Of a DNA stretch of 64,000 bases, positions 44,552 to 53,550 are shown piece by piece (within the stretch, counting starts at the first letter, position 1; every line of letters starts with the position of its first letter). Under the pieces are notes generated by a model. That model made no database searches. It was not told where the DNA came from and saw only the letters and a program-made list of their open reading frames with translations. The DNA comes from G020348185 sp964525045. Lineage in GTDB: Bacteria > Nitrospirota > Nitrospiria > Nitrospirales > UBA8639. Both the position numbers and the translations under genes were made by a program. The stretch covers positions 43,452 to 107,451 of the forward strand of contig CAZGFD010000014.1 of the NCBI GenBank assembly GCA_964525045.1. Direction: 5' to 3'.

Positions 44552-44887
44552 TTTAAGAACCTCTTCATTAGTGTTGATTGTTTCATTTGCTCTTCTCTAC
44601 TTTTGATCTCCTACTTTGTGATACAGCAACCCTCATGCCAGTTTCCGAAAATGGCTTCTAACAAGAAAACCACTTAATTTCAAAGACTTGCGCGAACCTC
44701 CTTAATGTTCCCATTAATGCACCGGAGGCATTCTACAATCATTCGACGTGGGTCTTTGATATGTCGTGGAATGGGGAGATAAAAATTAAGAAATTCTTAT
44801 GTTTCCGGGTTCGGGGAGAGGAGACCGGAGCAATCAAAAGGTCGATTGGCTGAGAGCCATGAAAGCCCGGTAATGGAGGAGAATTCT
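44552..44887. other. intergenic, no gene seen
   Basis: 336 bases between the small TM pair and the acyltransferase stop. No convincing frame, repeat or terminator. Confidence 0.4.
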
Positions 44888-45535
44888 TTATGGAGCAGAA
44901 CGGGATTCCCGGTAATGAAGTTCCCGGATGGCTCGCATGATACGATCGGTGGCGAGGGAGATATTGTTACGATCTGGCGGTGTGCCGGATGGCAAAACAA
45001 TGGGCTCCCCATACCGCACGTATGCCTTTCCGGGGGTGAGGAGACTCCGCCCCAAAGTTGCAGGGCGAGGCGAATCCCAGGCAATCGAGGCGGGGACCAC
45101 GGGGGCCCCGCTCTTAAGTGCTAAATACCCAATGCCGAGATGTCCTTCCTCATCCCGATGCTTGTCGATCCCACCTTCAGGGAAGAGGGCGATAACCTCC
45201 CCACGTGCTAAGGCCCGGAGCATGGCCCGTACGGCTCCCACGTCTTGAGTCCCCCGGCTGACGGGAATAAAAAAAGCCGTTTTGCAAAGCCACTTGAGGG
45301 AAAAATGTTCATAGACTTCCCGTGCGGTCAAGAAGATGAGTGGGCGTCCGGCGGTGGCAGTCAACACCATAGGATCATTAAAGGAGGAGTGGTCAGATAC
45401 CAATAGCACCGGTCCGGTTTCGGGCAGTGGCGATTTGGATGGCAGGTGCAGGTGATATAAGAATCTGCAGGCCAGGCGGTTAACCCAGTCTACGAACCAG
45501 TAAAGGTTCCCTCTGGAAGGCGTTTGAACAGACAT
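44888..45535 (-). CDS. 1-acylglycerol-3-phosphate acyltransferase (PlsC-like)
   Basis: About 215 residues. Catalytic block HSSFND (HX4D) near residue 50, then PVSRG and the FPEGG block, the full set of PlsC-type acyltransferases. These put acyl chains on lysophosphatidic acid at the membrane. GAGCAGG before ATG 45535; longer in-frame starts lack a site. No operon partner. Confidence 0.88.
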   Translation of the reverse strand: MSVQTPSRGNLYWFVDWVNRLACRFLYHLHLPSKSPLPETGPVLLVSDHSSFNDPMVLTATAGRPLIFLTAREVYEHFSLKWLCKTAFFIPVSRGTQDVGAVRAMLRALARGEVIALFPEGGIDKHRDEEGHLGIGYLALKSGAPVVPASIAWDSPRPATLGRSLLTPGKAYVRYGEPIVLPSGTPPDRNNISLATDRIMRAIRELHYRESRSAP

Positions 45536-45857
45536 GATCCTGCTCAAGATGGTACACCGGCAAATCGACTCACTACTACGGCAATCAGGAAGTAATGATT
45601 CACCCGTGGGCCCCAACGTCTTTTTTTTGTCGGAAACACTTTTTGGAACACGTCTGGCAATTGTTTAATCTGAAACACCTTTTTTGCTGGAAAATGGTGA
45701 TGAGCATACTAGGCACTTTACCAAGCGTCAAGCTTGGATAGAAGTACAAATGTCAGTAGAAACTGGTATAAAACCAAAACGGAGAAGTCTACTCCGGATA
45801 CCTTGTGATTGAGCTTGAAAGTGGTGAGTCTTTCAAGAAGGGCTCTTGGTTCATTAA
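45536..45857. other. intergenic, no gene seen
   Basis: About 320 bases between convergently unrelated minus-strand genes. Should include the acyltransferase promoter. No motif that I can assign. Confidence 0.4.
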
Positions 45858-46598
45858 TCAATAGATCAAAAAGAATTGTAAGAGCAGAATGTGATTTATA
45901 TTATCAATGAAGCCCGGTTCCCTTGTGTTGATCGTTTGCCATTGGTAGCCGCCATCAACGTGGAAATGTTCATTGACCTTTCGGTTTAAACCGAAAAACA
46001 AACGGTTTTGGTCAAACCCTTCCGCCGGCCCATTGGGCGGGGAGTTAAAGTTTATAAATATTTCATCCTGCGCCACGATGCTCCAGATTTTTTCCCGATC
46101 AAAGGGGATTTGGCCCCGCAATAGGGTTCTGAACCGTACAGCGGTTCCAGGCACATTCTCAATCCAGCGCTGTTCCAGACGGGTGCGACTCATGATGCTC
46201 ATGCGTGGAAATTTTTGAATATACAGGAGCTGCTGGTAGATTCGGTTTTCACTTGTATAGACCGGGACAAATGCAGGGGTCCATGCATAGCCCTGCCATA
46301 CAGACCAGTGTTTCGTCAGTTTGTATCCTAACGCCGTGCGAAGGAGTAATTGATTAACCTGGGAAACGTTTTCCCCATATCGCGGCTGGACTTCGTACCA
46401 TCCCTGAATTTTGTCACTATGTGAAACGGTGAGGTAGACAGGTGTCCAAATCTGAAAGTCCTCCTTGTCTGCGTGGGCTGTCTTATGAGAGAGGATAGAG
46501 AGGAGTGAGAAAACTAATAACCCTACAATACACATAAAAACAGAATTACCATTATATCGACGGTCACCCGAAAAGGCTTGTTGGTGGGAAAAAATCAT
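45858..46598 (-). CDS. DUF2490-family outer-membrane protein
   Basis: A 246-residue protein with an N-terminal hydrophobic signal (VFMCIVGLLVFSLLSILS). The rest alternates in beta-barrel style (FQIWTPVYLTVSHSDKIQGW, LLLRTALGYKLTKHWSVWQG, RIYQQLLYIQKF, RTRLEQRW, GGYQWQT) and ends in FFLIY, an outer-membrane insertion-type terminus. Matches DUF2490. Role unknown. No partner. Confidence 0.8.
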   Translation of the reverse strand: MIFSHQQAFSGDRRYNGNSVFMCIVGLLVFSLLSILSHKTAHADKEDFQIWTPVYLTVSHSDKIQGWYEVQPRYGENVSQVNQLLLRTALGYKLTKHWSVWQGYAWTPAFVPVYTSENRIYQQLLYIQKFPRMSIMSRTRLEQRWIENVPGTAVRFRTLLRGQIPFDREKIWSIVAQDEIFINFNSPPNGPAEGFDQNRLFFGLNRKVNEHFHVDGGYQWQTINTREPGFIDNINHILLLQFFLIY

Positions 46599-46901
46599 AT
46601 CACTACTTAGACAAGTTTTAGCCCTCGTCGCTCGGGAGGAACATTCTCCTGATCCACGGTAAAGAGGGGTAGTCTACTAGGGGATTGGGGTGATTGCCAT
46701 GTGGTGTCCAAACGTATTTCTTCTTCTTAACAGAAGTTTAACCATAATGCCACTGGATCAACCTTTCACCATTGTGAAATACTGGATATAATAAAAAAAT
46801 TTCCATATAGTAAATAGAGCTTTCCTGATTCCCTAACAATCCAGAGAAGGATGGGAAAAGCGATTGAATCATTTTTTATTTGAAACCTGAGAACCCATTT
46901 T
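46599..46901. other. intergenic, no gene seen
   Basis: 303 AT-rich bases. Nothing recognised. Confidence 0.4.
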
Positions 46902-47123
46902 TCAATAATCAAACCCTCGCCCGGTCATTCGTTCTCCCCAAACGGTAATTTCATGTGACCATTTTCCGGTCAGGACGTATAGACTAAACAGGTTTGGGAT
47001 TTGGTAAAGAATGAAAATACCGGTAACCATTACCAAGTACTTCTTTAATGATGTTTGATCCGATGATGTCGACCTATACTGTGAAGTCATCTTTAAAAAA
47101 TTACTATTCGGTTCCTGATACAT
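46902..47123 (-). CDS. possible small single-TM protein
   Basis: A 73-residue frame, MYQEPNSNFLKMTSQYRSTS ... with one hydrophobic segment (KKYLVMVTGIFILYQIPNLF) and a short tail. It runs opposite to the VKOR gene and ends in the intergenic region. GGAAAC before the ATG is a weak site, and a start 11 codons later is possible. No family. Confidence 0.35.
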   Translation of the reverse strand: MYQEPNSNFLKMTSQYRSTSSDQTSLKKYLVMVTGIFILYQIPNLFSLYVLTGKWSHEITVWGERMTGRGFDY

Positions 47124-47152
47124 TAATGTGGCGTTTCCAATAGGGAGGAGCA

Positions 47153-48040
47153 ATGGCCAAGCGCAATAAGAGTCAGAAATCCTTGAGTTCCAGAACCGCC
47201 GGGACGGCTTCGAGTACGATTCAAACTCGTCAATCCAAATCGATGGCCCCCCTTGATATCGCCCTGCTTGCGCTGGCAGCAGCGGGGATCCTATTGACGA
47301 CCTACCTGACTTACGTGGCATGGTTCGAGGTGCACCCTGCATTTTGCACCCAGGGGTCCGATTGCGACATCGTCCAGAGCAGTCGCTGGGCCACCTTGCT
47401 CGGATTGCCGATTGCCTTCTGGGGCTTGCTCACCTATCTATTGATGGCGCACCTGGTCTGGCGCGGGCAAAGAAAACCTGGCAGTTTACGGCTGTTGGTA
47501 TTCGTGTCTGTCTGCGGGTTTGCCATCAGTGCCTATCTGACCGTTATCTCAGTAGTGGAAATCGAGGCGACCTGTCCTTATTGTCTGGCGTCGTTTGCCA
47601 TTATGACCACCCTCATGGTCCTGACAATCGTTCGGCGACCTCCCGAATGGATCACGTCATTGAAGGAGGCCGCGGTTATTGCCGTGCTGATTGTCGGGGC
47701 GCTGCACATGCACTATAGCGGTCTGTTCGATGCGGCCGCAGGTCCTGAGAACCCGAGGCTGAAAGCGCTAGCCGTGCATCTTGCGGACACTGACGCCAAG
47801 TTTTACGGAGCCTTCTGGTGTCCCCGGTGCCAGGAACAGAAGGCCTTGTTTGGGGCCTCCGAAAAGCACTTGCCTTATGTAGAGTGCACTCCCAGTGGGC
47901 GCAATGGCCCTCAAAACTCCGCTTGCGTGGCCAAGAACGTCAATAGTTATCCGACGTGGATTATTGACGGTCGACGCTATTCAGGATTACAGACCACCCG
48001 CACTCTCGAGAAAGCCTCACGGTTTACTTGGAAGGATTAG
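47153..48040 (+). CDS. VKOR-family protein with fused thioredoxin-like domain
   Basis: A 295-residue inner-membrane protein. Four to five TM segments with the VKOR cysteines: Cys65 and Cys71 in CTQGSDC, and CPYC at 141-144. A C-terminal periplasmic thioredoxin-like part has FWCPRC at 222-226. VKOR passes electrons from disulfide-forming partners to quinones, so this is a DsbB/DsbA-type system in one chain. GGGAGGAGC before the ATG. YjbQ follows by 42 bases on the same strand. Confidence 0.92.
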   Translation: MAKRNKSQKSLSSRTAGTASSTIQTRQSKSMAPLDIALLALAAAGILLTTYLTYVAWFEVHPAFCTQGSDCDIVQSSRWATLLGLPIAFWGLLTYLLMAHLVWRGQRKPGSLRLLVFVSVCGFAISAYLTVISVVEIEATCPYCLASFAIMTTLMVLTIVRRPPEWITSLKEAAVIAVLIVGALHMHYSGLFDAAAGPENPRLKALAVHLADTDAKFYGAFWCPRCQEQKALFGASEKHLPYVECTPSGRNGPQNSACVAKNVNSYPTWIIDGRRYSGLQTTRTLEKASRFTWKD

Positions 48041-48082
48041 TGCTGCTGGTGGGATGCCGCCCCGGCCGGTTCCGCTTCGCTT

Positions 48083-48496
48083 ATGCATGAAACCATCACC
48101 CTGCGAACAACTCAACGCGAAGAACTGATTGATATCACCGAATCCGTACGCGCGATCCTTCAGGAAAGCCGTATGCGAAACGGGCTCGTGAATGTGTATG
48201 CGCAGGGTGCGACTGCCGCCATGATGGTCCAGGAAAATTGGGACGACAGTGTCCAACTGGATGTGGTCAACCTCCTTCGAAAAGTTATCCCTCCCGGCGT
48301 CTGGCTTCATGATGCCCAAGACGGCAATGGTGACGCCCATCTGAAGGCCGGCCTGGTCGGCCCCTCTGAAACCATTCCGGTCATTGATGGGAAGCTGGGT
48401 TTGTCACGCTGGCAGAATATTTTTTTCTGTGAATTCGATGGGCCGAGATCCGAGCGGCGTGTGGTGTGCACGCTCATATCGGATCCTGACGAATGA
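48083..48496 (+). CDS. YjbQ-family protein (UPF0047)
   Basis: A 137-residue soluble protein with YjbQ motifs: VYAQGATAAMMVQENWD, HDAQDGNGDAHLKAGLVGPS, LSRWQNIFFCEFDGPRSER. YjbQ proteins have thiamine-phosphate synthase activity in vitro; the in vivo role is open. No good ribosome-binding site, so coupling to the VKOR gene 42 bases upstream is plausible. Confidence 0.9.
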   Translation: MHETITLRTTQREELIDITESVRAILQESRMRNGLVNVYAQGATAAMMVQENWDDSVQLDVVNLLRKVIPPGVWLHDAQDGNGDAHLKAGLVGPSETIPVIDGKLGLSRWQNIFFCEFDGPRSERRVVCTLISDPDE

Positions 48497-48676
48497 GCTT
48501 CAGCCCTTAGGGCCTGCCAATCTCCCTTTCGTGGCGAAGGCTCGCGGATGGGGAGGTGAAGGCCACCCACTGATGCGGCCCTTCCTGACCACTTCGTAAT
48601 CTTCCGGTTCTGGGAAAGCCGAAGTTGGGTATTTTCCCTGGAAAGACCCGCTCTCCTGTATGGTGCTGTCGGCCCG

Positions 48677-50710
48677 TTACCTGCTTCGGGTTTTCAGCTT
48701 CTTGATAGTCTGCTTGAATAGTGATTTCATATATTTCAGATATTCATCCAGGTAGTAATACTGGTCATCGATCACCTCTCCAAGCCATGGGTTCATGAGC
48801 GTATGTCGCAACACGGTGAGTGATGCCTTGGAATGGCCCGTTTCCCTTTTTGGTGTAAGCCCGAGCTCCGCTTGCACCCGGCGCTGGGATTTTGCAGGCA
48901 GGATCTTGAGTGGTAATGTCGTACTTGATACCAGAAAATTGAACGTCTGAAGTGGGCGAGTGGGGTCGTTCGTGAGATCTTCAAATACCAATTCTGTAAA
49001 CTTGTTGAGCACGTGAATGTCTTTGTTGTGGTAGGGATTCGCGACATAACAAAGAATATTGGTTTCAGGCTTGACCGGAACACACACTCTCGCGATCTTC
49101 TCTTTTTCAAGATATTCCTTTAACCCCTGAATTTTTTCTGAAAAGGCCTTTGTCACTCTTAGGGTGCGGCCGACAATCGTCCCAAAACCTTCGCGATGAA
49201 GTGGCAGGAGGCTGTGGGTGACATACACGCCGGCAGAATTCGCGCCGGGGCGGGAGCCTTCAATGACATATTGGCCATGGGTACTTTTAAGGACAGCATC
49301 GGTCAGCTTATCCTTGGCATCCCGAGATCTTTTTCCTGAATCAGACCCCCACACATAGGGGGCCTCCTGGCGCATGAACCGCGCCGTTTCCCGATTTCGA
49401 GCGAGGAAGGCGCCTGAGCCATAGGGCAGGTACCCGAGTTTATGTGGGTCCACGGTCACTGAATCCGCTTCTCGAATGGCCCGGTAGGCTTGATATTGTG
49501 TTTCTGATGGAAAGTCCCCAAACATCCCTCCCTGCCTGATCTGAGAGGAATCCCGAGACCAGGTTCCGTCTTTTTTCCGGAAAATGGCGGAGAGGTATCC
49601 TCCCCAGGCTGCATCAATGTGAAGATAGAAATCCTGATTCTCTTTACGCAATTCCTTTCGAAATTCCACAATCCGGTCAATGGGATCGACCACACCGAAT
49701 TCTGTCGTGCCCAGTACCCCGACGACCCCAATGACCGGCCTTTTTTTCGCGTGCAGGGTATGGTATTGCTTTTTGAGATCCTCCATGTCCAGATGAAGGT
49801 TTTCGTTCACGTCTATCGTGACGAGATTGTTTTCACCCAGTCCCACCAGTTTCATGGCCTTATCGATGGAGTAGTGGACGGTTGTGGGGGCTAAAAAGAC
49901 CGGTGTTCCAAGGTGATTTTGAGGAGGGCGGCGGAAAAATTCTCCGAGTCCCAGATTTTCTGCACGATGTTTTTCCACCTCGTCAAAAAAGTCTTTGGCC
50001 GCTTTTCGCTTCTGATGTTCCTGCATGATTCTGCTGGCCTGGCGGACTAATTCCACAATTTCATCAACGGAAAGATTGAGGAGTTCCAGGCCATGGAACT
50101 TTTTCAGCTTCTGGTTATGCAGCTCCAATAGGTTGAGCAGGTCCACTTTTCCGGAAAACTGTTTGGCCGCTGCCCACAAAGCCAATGGGTAGAACTTGAC
50201 GGATCGACAGGTCAGGAATCCCTCATAATTGGCGATGGTTCCTCCTGAGGTGAGGTGACCCCAGGCACAAGGTTCCTGGTCCTCTTTAATGTTATAACCA
50301 ATCATGTCTGAGAGTTGCAGGCCAACTTCGATCTCTAATGGAACCGTGACCGGGGCCACATCAGGAGCGACGTTGTTGGGGTTATAGAGTGTCGTAATGA
50401 GTTGGGCTAACAAACCCGGCAAAAGGAGGTCAGAGGACATGTGTCCAATGTAGCGTGGGCTGAATAAGGGAGTTGATCGTTTTAATTTGGTACTCAGGGA
50501 ATGAAGTTCCTGTTTCATCTTTGCGATAGACTCCAAAAACTCGTCTGAGTACTGTGCTTGTGTCGGGACACGCCATTGGTCTTCGGGGTGGAAATTTCGA
50601 CGCCAATAAATGTGATCCCGCAGGAATTCGACAAAAATTTTCTCGAGAAACTCGTCGTTTTCACCATACGCGCCAACAAAAAATGGGTAAATGTTGGCTT
50701 GATCCGACAT
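48677..50710 (-). CDS. PLP-dependent group II decarboxylase
   Basis: A 677-residue enzyme of the glutamate/tyrosine decarboxylase type. The PLP-binding stretch includes HIDAAWGGYL (Asp) and VDPHKLGYLPYG with the Schiff-base Lys near residue 420; PITTVHYS-like APTTVHYSIDKA lies before it. Longer than typical, with a helical N-terminal extension. Substrate cannot be read. AAGGAGGTCAC precedes the ATG. Divergent from the RuBisCO-like gene across 143 bases, so shared regulation is possible. Confidence 0.88.
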   Translation of the reverse strand: MSDQANIYPFFVGAYGENDEFLEKIFVEFLRDHIYWRRNFHPEDQWRVPTQAQYSDEFLESIAKMKQELHSLSTKLKRSTPLFSPRYIGHMSSDLLLPGLLAQLITTLYNPNNVAPDVAPVTVPLEIEVGLQLSDMIGYNIKEDQEPCAWGHLTSGGTIANYEGFLTCRSVKFYPLALWAAAKQFSGKVDLLNLLELHNQKLKKFHGLELLNLSVDEIVELVRQASRIMQEHQKRKAAKDFFDEVEKHRAENLGLGEFFRRPPQNHLGTPVFLAPTTVHYSIDKAMKLVGLGENNLVTIDVNENLHLDMEDLKKQYHTLHAKKRPVIGVVGVLGTTEFGVVDPIDRIVEFRKELRKENQDFYLHIDAAWGGYLSAIFRKKDGTWSRDSSQIRQGGMFGDFPSETQYQAYRAIREADSVTVDPHKLGYLPYGSGAFLARNRETARFMRQEAPYVWGSDSGKRSRDAKDKLTDAVLKSTHGQYVIEGSRPGANSAGVYVTHSLLPLHREGFGTIVGRTLRVTKAFSEKIQGLKEYLEKEKIARVCVPVKPETNILCYVANPYHNKDIHVLNKFTELVFEDLTNDPTRPLQTFNFLVSSTTLPLKILPAKSQRRVQAELGLTPKRETGHSKASLTVLRHTLMNPWLGEVIDDQYYYLDEYLKYMKSLFKQTIKKLKTRSR

Positions 50711-50853
50711 TGTGACCTCCTTATGTGGGAGCGGACTGAAACGTGGGAACCACCACAGGCCAAAACTGTTACAGTTTATATATCAGCATACCTCATGCCA
50801 TGCCCTCTTTGTAATGTGTTGATCTCCCAACTACGGTCCACTAGGCTTCGATA

Positions 50854-52008
50854 ATGGATTCCGACAATTATCTACAGTTTTCCGACCCGCGATTTTCCGT
50901 GGAGTATCACGTAACCGGACCGGAAGGGGAAGCCCGTGCAAAGGCCGAAGCCCTGTGTCTTGATCAAACCGTCGAGCTACCCGATGAGTTGGTGCCCGCC
51001 GGTCCGATCCGAACCAACATCCTCGGCCGCGTCGAAAGTTTTCGCAAATGCGGGAAGAGCCGCTTTGACGCAGTCATTAGTTTTCCAAGTGAACTGCTTG
51101 GGAATGAGTTGACTCAAGTGCTCAGTGTCGCCTTCGGCATTGCGAGCCTGAAGCCGGGGATTCGTGTGGCTCGTCTCCTCTTACCGGATGAAGTGGTTCA
51201 GAAGTGGCCTGGCCCCAGGGTGGGGAGGGAAGGACTTCGTCAACGAATTGGCGTCACCCATCGTCCGCTCATATGCGGGGTGTTGAAGCCGGTCGGTCTT
51301 TCTCCGGAGGCCCTGGCTGATCTCGCCTATCAGTTTGCCATCGGTGGCCTTGACCTCATCAAGGATGATCAGGGTCTTGTTGATCAAACGTTTTGCCCGT
51401 TTGACACACGTCTGAGTCAGTGCGCGGCGGCGGTGGTTAAGGCCAATCGGGAAACCGGTCGTCATTGCCTGTATTTCCCGAATGTGACCGGATCAGGAAA
51501 GGGCATCTATAAGAGAGCTCTGCTGGCCCAAGAAGCTGGAGCAGGTGGAGTGTTGCTCTGTCCCGGACTGGCTGGGTTTGATGCCATTCGTGTCTTAGCC
51601 CGTGATGAAGGTCTTGATTTACCGGTCATTAGTCATCCGACTTTACTGGGGAGTTTCATTGTCAACACAGACAGTGGGATCGCTCCCCCGGTTCTCTTTG
51701 GCCAACTCCCCCGGTTGGCCGGTGCCGACATTAGCATCTATCCCACCTTTGGAGGGAAATTTCCGATTACGAAAGAAGACTGCCGCCAGATTGTCAATGA
51801 GACGGCTGTTGCCTGGGGGGACCTGAAACCGAATTTTCCCAGTGCCGCTGGCCGGATTCATCTTGAGTCGGTCGAAGAGTTGTTCGGGGTGTATCAAAAC
51901 GAGATGGTCATTGTGGTCGGGGGAGAGATCCTTCAGCCAGGCAAAGAGGTCATCGCCACCTGCAGGGAATTTGTTGACCAGGTCACCCGCTGGGCGAAAA
52001 AAGAGTGA
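50854..52008 (+). CDS. RuBisCO-like protein (form IV)
   Basis: A 384-residue protein with the RuBisCO large-subunit fold but altered active site. Kept: Lys145 (GVLKP), Lys170 and Asp172 (IKDDQ), His261 (SHPTL), a loop-6 type Lys302 and GGE (356-358). Changed: the Glu204-equivalent is Gln173 in KDDQ, a metal ligand in real RuBisCO, and the C-terminal segments are shortened. It should not fix carbon dioxide. Related proteins act as enolases or isomerases in sulfur or sugar metabolism. Ribosome-binding site weak. No methionine-salvage partner is adjacent; the neighbour is a PLP decarboxylase. Confidence 0.88.
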   Translation: MDSDNYLQFSDPRFSVEYHVTGPEGEARAKAEALCLDQTVELPDELVPAGPIRTNILGRVESFRKCGKSRFDAVISFPSELLGNELTQVLSVAFGIASLKPGIRVARLLLPDEVVQKWPGPRVGREGLRQRIGVTHRPLICGVLKPVGLSPEALADLAYQFAIGGLDLIKDDQGLVDQTFCPFDTRLSQCAAAVVKANRETGRHCLYFPNVTGSGKGIYKRALLAQEAGAGGVLLCPGLAGFDAIRVLARDEGLDLPVISHPTLLGSFIVNTDSGIAPPVLFGQLPRLAGADISIYPTFGGKFPITKEDCRQIVNETAVAWGDLKPNFPSAAGRIHLESVEELFGVYQNEMVIVVGGEILQPGKEVIATCREFVDQVTRWAKKE

Positions 52009-52751
52009 ACAAGTCTCACTTTCATGATCCACGGATCCTGATTGGCCTATCCATCGAGTCGTTTACCAATTCCCGGTGCAAACAAGCCATCCACGGCAGA
52101 ATGGCACAGGGCGCATTGAATGCCCATTGATTGAATCTTGCCTTTTCCATGGAACAACCCTGTGAGGCCCACAACGGCATTGCCTGGTTATAAGGCCACA
52201 GTGGTTGCACGACTGTCGAGATCTATTTTGCCCCATCTGATCAGCCTTCATCAGAAAAGCCCGCGTATGCAAGAAAATGGGAGGTAGGAGGGGAAATGGC
52301 TAATTTTAAAAAATCGGTTCTCTGCGGTGGCATTGGGTGAGTTGAATGAATGATATGGCCCTTCGCCAATAACCTCCTAAATTTTCTCCATCATTGGGTA
52401 AATTTTTTCATATAAATATATTTTGCAATTAAAAACATTAAAAAGTTATAAAAGTGTTGTATATTATATGAAGTTTGGTTTATTTTTTATGAGGGAAATG
52501 CGTACTAATGGGGAAATTAATAGCCAATCTTTACCATGACGTCTATCTTATTGATTTTAATGTAATAAGAATAAAATGGATTACAGCGTAACTACATTCC
52601 CGAAAAAAGGGTTTTCGAGTCTTCCCCGTATTTCGGGAAAATCTTGATTATCTTCTCGAAATCTTTTGAGGGAAATTTTGAGTGGGGAAGAGGTATTGGA
52701 CTTGCATTCATTTCTGGCTCACCGGAGTTAATTCATTCAACAGGACCAATC
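52009..52751. other. intergenic stretch with cytochrome remnant and AT-rich leader
   Basis: 52030-52205 is a dead cytochrome c fragment. 52380-52640 is strongly AT-rich (TATAAATATATTTTGCAATT, TTGTATATTATATG) and probably holds the promoter of the SufR-like regulator. TTCGAGTCTTCCCCG and CGGGAAAATC near 52615 may form a weak stem. Confidence 0.5.
52030..52205 (-). pseudogene. remnant of a c-type cytochrome gene
   Basis: Reading the minus strand gives NAVVGLTGLFHGKGKIQSMG, then CALCHSAVDGLFAPGIGKRLDG, stop, ANQDP. The haem motif CALCH is at 52101-52115 and the surrounding pattern (CALCHS.VD..FAPGIG.RLDGW) is that of exported cytochromes. The codon that should be Trp is TAG, and another stop precedes NAVVG. 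No start or N-terminal part is found, so this is a decayed relic. Confidence 0.65.
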
Positions 52752-53402
52752 GTGGAAACCGTCACATCCAGACAGCGTGAAATTCTTTTTATTTTACAAG
52801 ACCACCCCCAAGGCCTTTCCATTCCTAAATTAGAAGAATGTTTGGGAATTAGCCGGACGGCGGTAAACCAACATTTAATCAATTTGGAACGGGATGGGAT
52901 GGTCGCTAAAGGAAACATTGAAAAGACGGGAGGCCGTCCCGGTTATGTGTATTTAATCACGGCAAAGGGGATCGACCATTTGCCGAAACAGTACTCGTGG
53001 TTCTCGGAGCTCATGCTCGATTCCCTCAAAGAAAAATTAGGCGGGGATGGGTTAGCAGATTTATTGCGGGATTTGGCAACCGGGGCCGGCCAACAGATAC
53101 GATCACGACTTTGGGGGAAAAATCTTGAGGAAAAAATCGAGGAAATTCATGTCATTATGAATGACCTCGGGTATGAGGCGCGAGTGCTGCCCCCTACCAA
53201 TGGGGAACTTCCCATGATTTCAGCCCATAATTGCGTCTACCATAGATTGGCAGAAAAACATCCGGAAGTTTGCCAATTTGATTTAGCCTTTTTGGAAGGC
53301 CTTCTGGAAAACCAGGGTGCTACCCAGGAAGAATGCATTGTACGGGGTGGAAGCACCTGTCGCTTCAGTTTCCATTCTTCTTCCTCACACAAACCGTCAT
53401 AG
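52752..53402 (+). CDS. SufR-like winged-helix regulator with Cys cluster
   Basis: About 216 residues. N-terminal winged HTH (TSRQREILFILQDHPQGLSI, LGISRTAVNQHLINLERDGM, GRPGYVYLI) and a C-terminal sensor with four conserved Cys in C-x12-C-x20-C-x7-C order (NCVYHRLAEKHPEVC, EEC, GGSTC). SufR, which binds an Fe-S cluster and represses suf genes, has the same first pair and the same total span. I expect Fe-S-dependent regulation, but no suf gene is nearby. Start uncertain: GTG 52752 has CAGGACC before it, and a TTG at 52644 is also in frame. Confidence 0.8.
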   Translation: METVTSRQREILFILQDHPQGLSIPKLEECLGISRTAVNQHLINLERDGMVAKGNIEKTGGRPGYVYLITAKGIDHLPKQYSWFSELMLDSLKEKLGGDGLADLLRDLATGAGQQIRSRLWGKNLEEKIEEIHVIMNDLGYEARVLPPTNGELPMISAHNCVYHRLAEKHPEVCQFDLAFLEGLLENQGATQEECIVRGGSTCRFSFHSSSSHKPS

Positions 53403-53550
53403 GTTTTATCTCTTCATCAACGTGAAACTTGCCCTGCTGCTTTCCGTCAGCGTGCGCATGTGCTATGACATGATGAACCCGTTCAGCGATTGGCATTTCA
53501 AGAGAATCCATAGGCTTTTCTTCAGGTAGGGAAGGTGGGTCGGTTGAGCT

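Noticed and set aside
46902..47342. Longer 146-codon version of the small TM frame
   Set aside because: Its first 70 codons are antisense to the VKOR gene; only the later part was kept as a low-confidence call.
50854..52008. Functional RuBisCO for carbon fixation
   Set aside because: A metal ligand is replaced and the length is short; form IV is the better fit.
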